Positions 41,313 through 52,331 of a stretch of 64,000 nt of DNA are shown here, piece by piece. A program made the translations under genes and the position numbers. The notes beneath the pieces were generated by a model. That model ran no database searches, was not told the DNA's origin, and was given only the letters and a program-made list of their open reading frames with translations. The DNA comes from Symbiodinium microadriaticum (lineage: Eukaryota > Sar > Dinophyceae > Suessiales > Symbiodiniaceae): assembly GCA_001939145.1 (NCBI GenBank), contig LSRX01000579.1:329742-393741 (forward strand). Reading direction: 5' to 3'. How positions within the stretch are numbered: position 1 is the stretch's first letter; each line of letters starts with the position of its first letter.

Positions 41313-42330
41313 GCTCATTGTTAATGAAAAAAACGATCATAAATCTTTTGATTGTTCGCCTCGCCCTCCCAATTCTCGTAAGACCCGGTAGGATCATGCA
41401 ATTCAGCCATGAGATGTCGTAAGTGGTGCTGCCAACTCAATTTGAATGCATAACGATTCGTAGCAGCCGGCGTACGCGCACCCGGCTCTGTTGAACCATT
41501 CGGAAACCCGCCGCAGGCCTGCCAGTGGAGGCATACTGAGTACACAGGATGAATGTGAAGTCACGGCACAATGGGGCTCCTGTCTGCACTGCACCATAAA
41601 GATGTGTCCGCCTGGCACTGTGCAACGAGGCGACGCTTGATGGTGGGGCAGGATCCTGTTCTCAGTGCAGCAGTGACAGCGGGTTCCTCGACGACAACGC
41701 GGTGCGGCAGACCTAAGAGGTGGACGCTGCTAAGCTCATGGCATCATTCGAAGGCTGTCTTCAACCGGGGAAAGATCAGAACATGCGATGAATGCCAGAG
41801 ACAAGAAGGGCACCAGTTTTTACAGCCTTGTCAGCCCCCTGTGAGCCCCCCGTATCTATGCCCCTCATCTCAGGCAAAGAACAGCCAAGAAGGCGATGAT
41901 CCTCGGGTAGGGCTTGGAACTTGCTCACCACACTTTTTGGCAGCCTGGTCCCCAACTGTGGCTGTGCTTTCTTGAAATGGAGCTGGAGTTCCCAAAAACT
42001 CTCGAAGACAGAGTAGCTGGAAAGCTGTGGCAACTGCAGTTCATGAAGCAATGGGCCTAGCTCCCAAAAGGATCCGAGCATTGGGCGGTCCCTGAGAAGC
42101 TAAGGCGTGTCTAGGGGCTTACGGCGCCGGACTCACCGGGCCACTGCTCCCAGCCGTCATGAAAACCACCCGAGACGGCTTGGAACTTCAGGAATCCAGG
42201 CACACAAACGGCTTAGGGCTTAGGGTTCCAACTTTTGGATTATGGCTGATTATGGCCCTTTGTGGCGTGTCCGTAAAAGCCAAGCGCAGCAAGTGCCTGG
42301 AGCGCAGCACTTCGCTTACAGAACCTGCTT

Positions 42331-42594
42331 TTGGCGACAGCCAAGCAGCCGCAGAGGGACAGTCTCCAGGAGCCGGACATCGACTTCAGACAGAAAGACG
42401 GGCGCAGCTGCGGTTTCTGGGTATTCGCATACCTGGAGAGAGAGTGGAGACAGTTCTTAGCCGAAGCTCCGCAGGCAGTGGATCTGGATCTCAGGTCAGA
42501 GAGGCTCAACAAGTGGATCCAGGCACTTCTTCGCAGCAGAGAAGCCATCAAGCTTGCTAAACAGCTGTTCCTGAGCGTTGGGACATTGCTGTAG
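42331..42594 (+). CDS. C48 (Ulp1-like) cysteine protease C-terminal fragment
   Basis: An 87-codon open frame ending in TAG (42592-42594). It contains DFRQKDGRSCGFWVFAYLE, which fits the Q-x-D/N-G-x-D/S-C-G-x-W/F-V pattern around the catalytic Cys of Ulp1/SENP-type peptidases; Gln is the oxyanion residue. An alpha-helical tail follows (RLNKWIQALLRSREAIKLAK). The His and Asp of the triad should lie upstream but were not found in a connected frame, so this is a last exon or a fragment. A possible acceptor is CTCCAG just before the Glu-Pro-Asp that leads into the motif. Such proteases remove SUMO-like modifiers and are also carried by some transposons. Confidence 0.5.
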   Translation: MATAKQPQRDSLQEPDIDFRQKDGRSCGFWVFAYLEREWRQFLAEAPQAVDLDLRSERLNKWIQALLRSREAIKLAKQLFLSVGTLL

Positions 42595-43018
42595 GCTCAT
42601 CCTTGCTCATACTTTCAGGGTTGGCGAGCCAGAAAGCTAGATGGCCAATTATGCACGGCATCGGAGCCCTGTCGGCAAGTAATCGCCTGAGCTCCGGCGA
42701 GGACCCGATTGCCAACAGCCTGAAGAAGCTTCTTTGGATTCCTCCAGTACCTGCTCAAGGTCCCCCTTGTGCTGGGGCAAAGCTGTCGCACTACACGCCT
42801 GCACGCCTGAAAGCCCGATCCTGCCGGCCCTCGGAACGGGCCTAAGCATCAACACCCTGTCTGCGCACAACAAGGTTCAACCGCGAAAAGTGCGCGACAC
42901 AGCCGACAGCTCTGGACAAGCTTCTGATTGCAGTGTCCGGGACCCGCAATGTCGCGTGCCGCTCAAATGCCGGCTCAGGATTGGGTTTGGGGTTTTGTTA
43001 TGCCTTTTGAGTCTGGAA

Positions 43019-43310
43019 ACCTTTCAAAACTAGACTTGCGCTGGAGGTGTTTGCATGTGGGGCTTCCGGTAGCTTGGACGCTGCCTCCAGGCTCTCTGCA
43101 ACCTACACCTAGATTCCACGACCTCAGATTCATAAGACGTACGCCGAAGCACACCCCAAGCTGCACCGTACCGGCAGTGGTTTCCATGCAACCGACGAAG
43201 TGGAACTGGAGAGACTTTGGAGCCCACTTGAACGGATGTGGATCTCACGTCAGGGCTGCGAACAGGGAGTTTGCAGTCTTGCGCTGCTCTGGGCACTGGA
43301 CTCTTTCACG
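43019..43310 (+). repeat. Direct repeat copy 1, coding-like
   Basis: 292 bp, nearly identical to 43711-44005 and 692 bp away. One + frame is open across it and continues to TAA at 43655 (about 180 codons), including YAEAHPKLHRTGSGFHATDE and LWSPLERMWISRQGCE. The family is not recognised. Confidence 0.85.
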
Positions 43311-43710
43311 TCCAGAACAAGTGCAACACAACCCACGAGGTCCCTGCATAACCCCTTCCAGGTAAAGATACCTATGAGGGGCAGCTTCGTGACGCTGACC
43401 CTTTCGGACACCAGTGTGCGAACGAACATCCAAGAGGGCTGGTGTACGGCGTTGTTGGCATCACGAAAGGGGGTATTAGCCTGGGTGGAGCCTGATCCAG
43501 TCCTCAAAAACTCAAAAGGCAACAGATCCTGGCAAAAAGCAAAAGACAACAGTCCTCATTCAGACATTGCAGACTCGCTTAGACAAAGCGGGCGCCCGTG
43601 CCATTACGCAGTGCCACAGGCACTTTGCTCAGGCGGTGCTGATCCTGGGAATTAACTGCTCGCATTGCCTACGAGGCATAGCTCGGTTGCAGCCCTTTTG
43701 CATCTCAAAG

Positions 43711-44005
43711 ACCTTTCAAAACTAGACTTGCGCTGGAGGTGTTTGCACGGTTCTTGGCTTTCAGTAGCTTGGACGCTGCCTCCAGGCTCTCTGCAACCTA
43801 CACCGAGATTCCACGACCTCAGATTCATAAGATGTACGCCGAAGCACACCCCAAGCTGCACCGTACCGGCAGTGGTTTCCATGCAACCGACGAGGTGGAA
43901 CTGGAGAGACTTTGGAGCCCACTTGAACGGATGTGGATCTCACGTCAGGGCTGCGAACATAGAGTTTGCAGTCTTGCGCTGCTCTGGGCACTGGACTTTT
44001 CCACG
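43711..44005 (+). repeat. Direct repeat copy 2, coding-like
   Basis: 295 bp, same content as 43019-43310 with a few substitutions and small indels; the same frame is open here to 44071. Differences between the copies include GEQ/GCEH-type changes within an intact frame. Confidence 0.85.
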
Positions 44006-44394
44006 AAGCGGAGTGGGGTGGAAAGAATTACAACCTGGACTTCAGCCAAGGAGAGTTCAGAACACTCTTGAGACCGCGTCGCGATAATCTTGAGCTGATA
44101 GGGCCCCTTTATTTGACCTACGAGCTGCTATTCCACCTCTCAAGAAAATCGTCCATTCCCTCTGTAGGAAGCTGCCTGCTTCGAAGGGTGTACCAAGCTG
44201 GCACAGCAGCAGGGCATGTCAACTTCAACAGCCATGGAGGCATCCAGGGCCAGGGGGAACCCCACCAAACACCCGCACTGGACACGAAGGAAAGAGCAGA
44301 TCTCGGGTTTTTTCAGGGAGATCAGGTTTCCCGGGAGGCCTGCGGAGGCATGGCCGTATCTCGACTCTAAGCTGCTATGGCAGTGTCGGGAAAG

Positions 44395-44710
44395 TAGAAC
44401 AACCAATTTGAGAAGATTGCCAAGCGATCTTGCAATCATGGTCTCGCTGACTAGTTTGCCTTTTAGACCAAGATTGCCAGGGGGGGAGCAAGATTGCCAA
44501 GCAACCTTGCAGCCTGGGCCTCCAACAGGTAAACTAGTCGGTGAGCAAGTGGGGCAAGCGGGGCAAGGGGGAGGCAGCAAGGTTACCAGCAATCTTGCAA
44601 TCTTGGTCTCCAAAGGACAACTAGTCGGCGAGCAAGTGGGGCAAGATGACCAAGATTGCCAAGTTCTCCCCCTGGTCAAGATTGCCAAAATTACCAAGAT
44701 GGTTCCGTCA
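44395..44710. repeat. Imperfect minisatellite of AAGATTGCCAAG units
   Basis: CAAGATTGCCA/CAATCTTGCA motifs recur about ten times. Two larger units share GGTAAACTAGTCGGTGAGCA and AAGTGGGGCAAG (about 44527-44640). Long frames on both strands (195 and 214 codons) repeat Leu-Val-Gly-Glu-Gln-Val-Gly-Gln or its antisense and are regarded as repeat-derived. Confidence 0.7.
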
Positions 44711-44771
44711 AATAACTCTTCTAAATTCCCGGCAGAATGTGCTATGAGTTTAGGGTTTAAGCAACATATTT

Positions 44772-44842
44772 TGGGGATACCCACTAGAAGGATTATATAC
44801 TAATTTAGGGTCCATATTGGGGTCCCCCTATCTATGGAAACC
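44772..44842. mobile_element. MITE family 2, degenerate copy
   Basis: GGGGATACCCACTAGAAGGA and TTAGGGTCCATATTGGGGTC match the core of the copies at 5543 and 49857, ending CTATGGAAACC. Confidence 0.45.
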
Positions 44843-45199
44843 ACCACATCTCTCCCTCCACACATTGTCACCTCGGGGCCTGACCAGAACAGAGTGCAGC
44901 GCAACATCTTGGCGAAGCTCCGGGGAAGGCTCGGAATGGGAGCTGGTGGAGGGTCGAGAGGCTTTGCAATGCTTCAAATCGGCCACCGTAAACTTCATGC
45001 AGGCTGTTGCTGTGAAGCTGTGCATCATACATTAGCATCTCTTACAATGCACCTCGAATCTTTCTTCTTCACATCTGAGATCATTCGGCGACTACCTCGT
45101 CGAACTACCTGGAAGACCTCCCAACTGAGGCCACGAAGCCAGAAGCTCCAAACCATCAAGGAAAATGGTCTTCTTCTGGGCTCTTGTTAAGAGTCTTTT

Positions 45200-47835
45200 T
45201 TCATTTTAAGTTGCCATTATAAGGGAACCGTAGTATTTTCTATAGATTTTCATTATGGTAAGCCCGGTCTTCCTGATGCCCGCGTCCTGCCAATGCCAAG
45301 CTGGCATCATTCACCAAAGGCGCTGTTAACAATGTAACAAGACCAGATAGACCTGGTGAAGCGGCTTGCGATCTGGACAAGGGGCCTGCAGGTGCACGAG
45401 TACTGTGAGGGACACGAGATTCACTGGCACTCGAATCACAAGATGCTGTCCCAAAGACAACTCCTTCGAAGATACGTCATGTGGCAGAAGCTGAGTTGTG
45501 CTCAAAGTGAGCCATGCGCACGAAGAAACTATCTCAAGTCTGTGTCATTCTGCGAGAGAAAAAGTTCTGATGTACCCAGATTGCCCACATACAGCCAGGC
45601 TTCACATGCCCTCGTCAAGCAGCCCTCAGCACCATGAAGGATCTAGAAACAGCGCCGCCTCCGCAGCTGATATGGTGGTTTCCCAAAATCAGGGGTACCC
45701 TTTTTTTGGGGGGGCCCCATGAAGGATGAGAATGTTCTAGGGTCTGTAAGGGGCACGCCTATTTACGGCAACTGCCAAACGACCCTTCTTGTAGCCGTTT
45801 TGACACCCAGTAGCTCAGCACTCTGCTCTGGATGGCCTTAAACACGCGCAATGCACCAGAAATGCTGGACTGAAACCCCAAAGGGATGCTCCGTTAAGTT
45901 GGGAGATCAACTCAATCTACGTGGTCATATAAAACAGGGGGCTTGCAGAACAGGATTCTTGAAGCTTCAGGCCGCAAGGCCTCACACTGCTAAGACCCCT
46001 TAGCTTCGTGAATCTGCCTGCTGGCTGCAGCCAAAGGTCGCAGGTTTTCTCGGCCAGGAAACTTTACAAGGGTTTAGGGTTTAGGGACAACTCTTCCTGT
46101 GCACAGCCTCAAAAAAGGGAAACGGTTTGCCTGCACTCTGACGTGACAGCATGCCGGCTGCTCGCAGCCGCAGCCTGGACATGCGGCAGCTTCATCGTTG
46201 TCTGCGGGCAGATGAAGTGTGCCCGAGAGGATGGGGCCTGTGGAGAAGCTGTACTGGACCATCTTGCAGGCCGCATCGGACCTCTGAGAGGGGATAGAGC
46301 TAGGGTTTAGGGTTTCGGGCTTAGGGTTTAGGGTGCCTCCCTGACTAAAAACTGGCAGCCACATGCTTCAAGCTCCAAGGCTGAGCGGCAAAGGGGATGT
46401 AGCTGGAGCAAGTCTTCTTCCTGCTGCACTGGTGATATGCGCTCTAGAGGTCTCAAGCAGAAGATCGCGGCAAAGGAGCAAAGTGTGTGGTCCCCCTGGC
46501 CGGATCAAGCTAACTTTGACTCACCATGTGGTTACAACCTGTGTTGCGGTAAGTGCAAGCTTGTGCCAGCACCTTGGCACCCTTGCAGACTGCCTGTCCT
46601 GAGCTGGCAGCCTGCGCGCTCTTGCAGCCGGGCAGACTCTTTACGGCATTCTTGTGGACAAGTGTTGCGGGCACATCATGGAGCTGTAGCGCAACAGGCA
46701 CAGACATTTTTTAGCAAGACCGAAAATCCCTAATTACCCCGGTTCTGCCCGTCATGCCTTTGCAACGGGAGCCTCCTGTTAGGACACCTGGCTCCCTAAG
46801 TCTGCACACTGCAGTGTAGAAAGGGGGTGGACATACATGGACGGGCCCGGCCCAAGGAAAAGTATCTGGAAAAAGCCCTGGGGTCTTACGCCATTGAGAA
46901 GGATCAGATATTCAGGCTTGAGATCTGGAAAGTGCACTGGTGCCACACGCGGCACTTTTCGCTCAGCCACAGGACTGGCATAATATCGTGCAGGCCTGAC
47001 CCCTGCAAGTGACACAGGCCTGAGCCTAGACTTCCATCCTTCTCGTGTGCGACCCCTCTCGTGTGGAGGAGCTGCGCCTATTTGATGCAGAAACACAAGC
47101 TTGAACAGTCTAGCCAGCCAGGTCGTTTGTAGGCAGAAGTCCGTCGCTTGGTTTTCTGTATGTTGAGGTCTGCCAATCCTTTTTCAACTACCCTCGGAAG
47201 CTTTTCAGCCACGCTGGCAAACATAGAGGGCAGAGTGCCCGTGGCTTTTGAGGCAGCGAGCAGCCCTGCTTCGCTGAGGCGGAGCCAGCCTTTCCTGCGC
47301 ATTGAGAGCAAATGCTGGCTGGGAGTGGCATGTGAATGAACTGGCCTCCAAAGAGACTTCTGCTGAAGGCGGTTCCCGCCTTCAGCTTTCTTGCTGGACA
47401 CGTTCGTGCAGGCGTGCAAGTCCCACACTTGGGACACGACGCGGCGAGCTTGGGGCCTTGCGGAGCTCGACCTGCCAGTGGAGTCCACGTCTGTGAAGTC
47501 AGGGCCATGCATCGCCGTGACCCGTGGGAGACGAGAAGAGTGGGCATGGAGCAAATAAGTGTCCCTGCAGAAGCAGCTGACCGGGAACCCACCCCCAGGG
47601 CGGGCATGGCGAAGCTAGAGGCACCCAATGCCCTGGAGGTTGAAAGTCAGGGGAGGAGGCGTCGAAGTCGAAGGCGCCGAGGCAGAGCCATGCACCGAAG
47701 CGGGCTCACTCGGAGAAGGCTGCCAGGAAGGTCCCCCAGCTTCGAAGCTGAGACGAAGCCGCAGGCTTCGAGTCCCGCCGCGTGGAATGGAGCACCCCGG
47801 CACACCACCAGGCTCCGCAGGCTAGTGCCTGAAAC
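45200..47835. other. No firmly recognised gene; coding-like patches
   Basis: TTTAGGG traces at 46068-46086 and 46297-46335. Open frames at 46437-46733 (Cys-rich), 46827-47012 and 47336-47854 (Arg-rich SQGRRRRSRRRRGRAMH) have competing frames and no recognised domain. Confidence 0.35.
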
Positions 47836-47837
47836 TT

Positions 47838-48070
47838 ACAACCCTAAACCCTAAACCCTAAACCCTAAACCCCTACATGAAGGACAGGGGATCTTCCGGA
47901 GCTTCCTCAGCAGGATGCCCAAAAAGGTCCAGAGCTCTAGGAAGCTCAGGGCTCGGGGTCCGAGCTCGGAGACACCCTCAGCTCCTGGCGCTTCCTCGCA
48001 TTTTTGGCAAAAAGAGGACCAGTTCGGGTTTAGGGTTTAGGGTTTAGGGTTTAGGGTTTAGGGTTTAGGA
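47838..48070. repeat. Facing CCCTAAA and TTTAGGG blocks
   Basis: CCCTAAA units at 47838-47875 and six perfect TTTAGGG units at 48024-48070. The 150-bp spacer is open in frames on both strands, so an exon may lie there, but its strand and product cannot be decided. Confidence 0.8.
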
Positions 48071-48307
48071 CTAGTTCGAGAGCTTCGGGGCTCCTCGGGT
48101 TTAACAGGAAGCAGGCGCTGACAGAAATCGCCCTTTCCGCAAGGAGGAGCCCGAAACGTAAGATCATAATAGATTAAGGCCCCTATAATTTTTTAGGCAT
48201 ATTCCTTAGTTAAGGAGATGTAAGAAGGAGGCTGCGGATCACGGAGGGCGAGGGCGCTGCTCAGCCGGAGAGGCGCCGAGGCTTCCTCCAGAGCACTGCC
48301 TTGGGAG

Positions 48308-48382
48308 TTCAGGTTTCAGGGTTTAGGGTTTAGGCTTTTAGGATTTAGGGTTTAGGGGTTTCGGGTTTAGGGTTTAGGGTTG
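48308..48382. repeat. TTTAGGG-type array
   Basis: GGGTTTAGGG units with single-base variants. Confidence 0.85.
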
Positions 48383-49066
48383 CATAAATCCTTCCTTGCA
48401 AATCACTGCCCTCCACATGCCTGGCACGCGTGTCAGACAACTCTGAGCCAGCGAGATTAGATTGAACGCTTGAGCCTTGCCGTTCCTCCTTGCCTTAGCT
48501 TACAGACGCAGCTTCATGAATTTCGGAATGGCAGCCAGCGGAATGCAAGATTCCGCCGCAGTCCCTGCTACAACTCTGAGCGCCTTCGGTGCCAGTCTCA
48601 GACAAGACGCTTGCGAGTCAACAGAGCTCCTGTTAAAGCATTGCCCAAGTGCGGCTCCAGGAGCTACACAGGAGTTTCGCCTTCCTCGCATTAGGGCTTA
48701 GGGCATTAGGGTTTTAGCGAGGAGAAGCTCATGAGCTGTCCATCAAAACCAGCACGGGAAAGCCAGGCGGTGCAGGGCCAGGATCCGTGCCAATGGCGGC
48801 GAGGTGGGCTGGACACTTGTAAATAAGGTCCCTCTTAAGAGAGGCATAAGTAGGGTTTAGAAGGGTCCCCTTTAAGGGGTCCCCCTAATGCTACCTAGCA
48901 TGCTAGTTGGGAGCCAGCGCGCAACAGCATGCTGCACTCTGAGCCGCACTTCAGCAGTCCTGCAGGGCTCGACCACATTGCCTACATCAACGCGCCCTTC
49001 CGCCTTCACCAGCATCGTTCGCCCACTTCTGGAGGCAGAGCACACGACCCAAGACGGTGATCAAGC

Positions 49067-49420
49067 CCTTGTCGCTCAGTTGACCAGCTGGGTTCACAGG
49101 CTGTCGCGAGGATCGCTGCGGATGCGAAGCCTCAGCAAGCCGCCCAAGGCTTCTTTAAGTTGCACTTCGAAGGCCTCCGCCAGCAGAGGCACGCTGACAT
49201 GGGAGTAAGTTCTGCAGACACCAACATCCGAAATCGCACGTCCACCACAGCAGCGTTCAGAAAGGAAAACCTAGCCCAGCACAAGGAGGCTGCAAGCCAC
49301 CGCAGCATCAAAGGACAGGCTTTGGGCAGAATGCCGATCCACACACGCACTAAATTGCCCTTCATGCTCGCAGGACAATGCCAAGCACGTGGCATGCCCA
49401 AAACCTCCCTCTCCCCGTAA
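49067..49420 (+). CDS. Coding-like segment with a GTAAGT donor, unknown family
   Basis: One frame is open from about 49067 and reads SQAVARIAADAKPQQAAQGF and then FKLHFEGLRQQRHADMG up to a perfect GTAAGT at 49205. The same frame also stays open beyond it to the stop at 49420. Another + frame is open upstream of 49208. The balanced, Ala/Gln-rich composition looks like an exon. No family is recognised. Confidence 0.3.
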   Translation, partial: PCRSVDQLGSQAVARIAADAKPQQAAQGFFKLHFEGLRQQRHADMGVSSADTNIRNRTSTTAAFRKENLAQHKEAASHRSIKGQALGRMPIHTRTKLPFMLAGQCQARGMPKTSLSP

Positions 49421-49856
49421 ATTTGGAGATCTTGAGGCGACAGCTACGGGCCTGCAAAATGAACATGGAGAAAGCCTGTTGATACAGCTCTGGCAGTTCT
49501 TCTTGCGCCTGATGGCAATCGCAACTGTCATGATCCCAGGCAGCTGAGAAGCCCCGCGCAGCAGGGGGTCGTCAGGTTGCAGGTGACGTGAAACCCTGCC
49601 CAACTTGGAGGCCTTCTTGGCGCCTTCACACGTACTTTTAAGGCCCTTGCCACTGCCCAGGGCGGAAATCATCTGAAGGTGACGGTGGCAAACTGAAGGA
49701 GCTTCTTCAGATCCAACTTGAAAAATCCGCCAGAATGTGCCCAGGCAATGTTTAGGGTTTACGGGTTTAGGTACTGAACGAGAAGTAGCAGAGCCCTCAA
49801 GACATCCGGTGAGGGAGTCTCAAGGACACGCGCAGGCACCTGGTTGTGTGTGAAAG

Positions 49857-49966
49857 TATACGGGAGTTTCCGAGAATAAGGGGTACCCTCTCTTGGGGTC
49901 CTGATAATAAGGATCCTACGATTTAAGGTACTATATTAGGGTCCCCTATTTGGGGAAACCCCCATA
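49857..49966. mobile_element. MITE family 2 copy, TA-flanked
   Basis: 110 bp, from TATACGGGAGTTTCC to GGAAACCCCCATA, alignable over its length with 5543-5648 although 44 kb away. Non-coding, with internal GGGGTCCTGATAATAAGGAT and TTAGGGTCCCCTATTTGGGG. Confidence 0.7.
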
Positions 49967-50151
49967 GGTCGCCACATCAAGCGACCTTTTCAGCTCACGG
50001 ACGAATCAGACAGTGCTGCTCAACACGTGGCCTACGGATAACCTTAACCTTGGCCATGTGTCTGGCTCGATGCTGCGCTCCTAAGTGCTGCATCCACGCC
50101 TCTTCAGTCCTTGATGCAGCTGCACCGGGCTAAGAAGCAAACAGCTCGTCC

Positions 50152-50430
50152 CTAAACCCCTAAACCCTAAACCCCAAACCCTAAACCCCTAGACCCTCAA
50201 CCCTAAAAACCTCTCTGATCTTTCCGACACCGCTGAAGCTACTTTGGGCCCAGCAAGAAAAGCAGATCTGCCATTTTTTGGAGAGCTGGCTAGAGACCTG
50301 GCTCCACACTTCGGCTCAAGAATCTCCCCTAAAGTCCCTATAGGAGTAGTTATAGGGCTTTAGGGCTTTAGGGCTTTAGGGTTTTAGGGCTTTAGGGTTT
50401 TAGGGTTTTCGGGTTTGTAGGGTTTAGTTT
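50152..50430. repeat. Facing CCCTAAA and TTTAGGG/CTTTAGGG blocks around an open segment
   Basis: C-strand units at 50152-50212 and G-strand units at 50350-50430. The spacer is open in one + frame (50213-50335) with ADLPFFGELARDLAPHFGSR ending before a GT at 50334. No clear acceptor is seen, so the exon is not called separately. Confidence 0.75.
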
Positions 50431-51489
50431 CTAGTGTTATATTGAGGCCATGGTCCATCCGGAGAAGGGGCCCCAGGTCAGGTCGAAGCCTTTCATCGCC
50501 CTTTCAAGTGGAAGCCTTAGATGCCGAGAGGGCGGCGGATGGAAAGGATGGACCTTAAGGTGGTCCTATCCTGACTACGCATGCTCCTGAATGCTTTCGG
50601 GAACTGGGCAAGTACGAAGCTGGGTGCAAATGAGACTATCAGCATGAAGGGTGCCACAAGAATTGGGCTGCACCGGCCGAGCGCCTGGGCATGCCACTAG
50701 TGAAAATCTAATGTTGACGGTCCCAGTGAGGACGTGAAGCGGGTCGCGGCCGAAAGTCGGGGAGTTGCGGGAAGGCAGCAAGAAACCTGTCCTGTGGCAG
50801 CCGCGTCCACACGTGCATGGCTTCGGCTCTAGAAGCAGCAGAAGCTGCCATACAGGCAGAAGGAGCTTACGTACCTCAAGCTGAGCGCCTCAGAAGGGAC
50901 GTAGCAAAGAAGGGCCCGGTCAGGGAAGTGCCAGCATCTTTTTGACGAAAGCTTGCATGTGAACGGGTCTCTGCAGAAAGGGCGCGAAGCAAACTTCTGC
51001 AGAAAGCATCTGCAGCTGGCCCTTGAAGCCGCAGGCATCTGCGACAGCTTCGTCTGGAATAGGGGAAGCCCCAAGTAGCAACTTGGTGCCTGAAACACGA
51101 AGTGCACAGCGCGAAACCCCAACTTTGAGACACTGTGAGCTAAACTTGAGTGCTGACCTCTGGGGACATGATCGAGATGAAGCCTCGCGGAGGTGTTAGC
51201 AGGGGCCAGGACTTGCAAGTTCCAGGCTAGCCCCACATACATTCGCCGTGAAATGGCGTGGTCCAACTTCCGCAGGCTAACTCACGAAAGACTAAGACTC
51301 CAAGTGATCTGGCTCTTAATGCTCCAGCTTCGCAAGGTTCCAGGACTCTTTCTCGCAATCATGGTGAAATCCCTTCTGAACCCTACTTGTGGCTGTCTTT
51401 AAGGGAACCTTCTGGAGAGGGTCTATATCCCCAAGGGTTCTGAGGGGGAGGGAGGCCAGAGAAGCCTGTGTTGGGGGCTTTTTGGGGGG

Positions 51490-51590
51490 CTTTTGTGCGG
51501 TTTAGGTGTGAGGGTTTAGGGTTTTTTTAGGGTTTTCTGCGGTTTAGGTGTGAGGGTTTAAGGGTTTTTTTAGGGTTTGTGGTTTAGGTG
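51490..51590. repeat. Tandem ~50-bp repeat with TTTAGG units
   Basis: GCGGTTTAGGTGTGAGGGTT with a TTTTTTTAGGGTTT part occurs twice (about 51498-51535 and 51539-51575), and the start of a third copy follows. Confidence 0.7.
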
Positions 51591-52331
51591 TAGCCAAGCC
51601 AGGAGAGCATCACGGCTGCTGCGCTCTTTGCGAGCAGATCGTCTGAAGCACACCAGCCATGTCCACTGGCGACGGCTATGACATGGTGTGCACGCAAGTG
51701 AGCCCGAAAGCGTGGCAAAGGCTTTGGTGCCGATCCTGGGCAAAGCAGCGTAAGGAACGGAGCGCAAGCCTGGCAGCTTCCAAACTTGAATATTTGGGAC
51801 GTCGTGGCAACTCAGACGGCAGAGAACGGTCGGGGCGGCTTAAGGCCAGCTGGCAGAGCAACGTGTTGCTGGCCGGGCTCGGACTGCGTCCGGTTCAACG
51901 AGAACATGCAAAGCTTGAAGTGCAATAAACCTGACTTCCCGCCACGCAGGCTCCAACATGCAACAGTCAGCGGAGCACGTCATGACGGCTCCCGTTGGTC
52001 CGGCAGACAGACTGCACGGCAACTTGCAGAAGCTAGCGGTTTAGGGTTTAGGGTTCGGGCCTTGAGCTCTCCTTAGGTCTAGTTGGAACCTTCCTGAGCC
52101 GGAGCCCTAGATGGCCAAAAAGACAAAACCCTCCACACTCCATTTAAGGTGTTTGGGCTTAGGATTTAGGGTTCCATCGCACTGAAGTTGTTGATGCAGG
52201 GTCAGCACAGATCATCTTGTTCTGACGTCCGCTGCACCTTCTCCGACATGCAGCCTTTCAGGGTTTGAGAAGACCTTGAAAGGCTAGCGCTCAGAAGTGA
52301 GCGAAACCTTGCAGTTTTCTTCGTCCGCACT

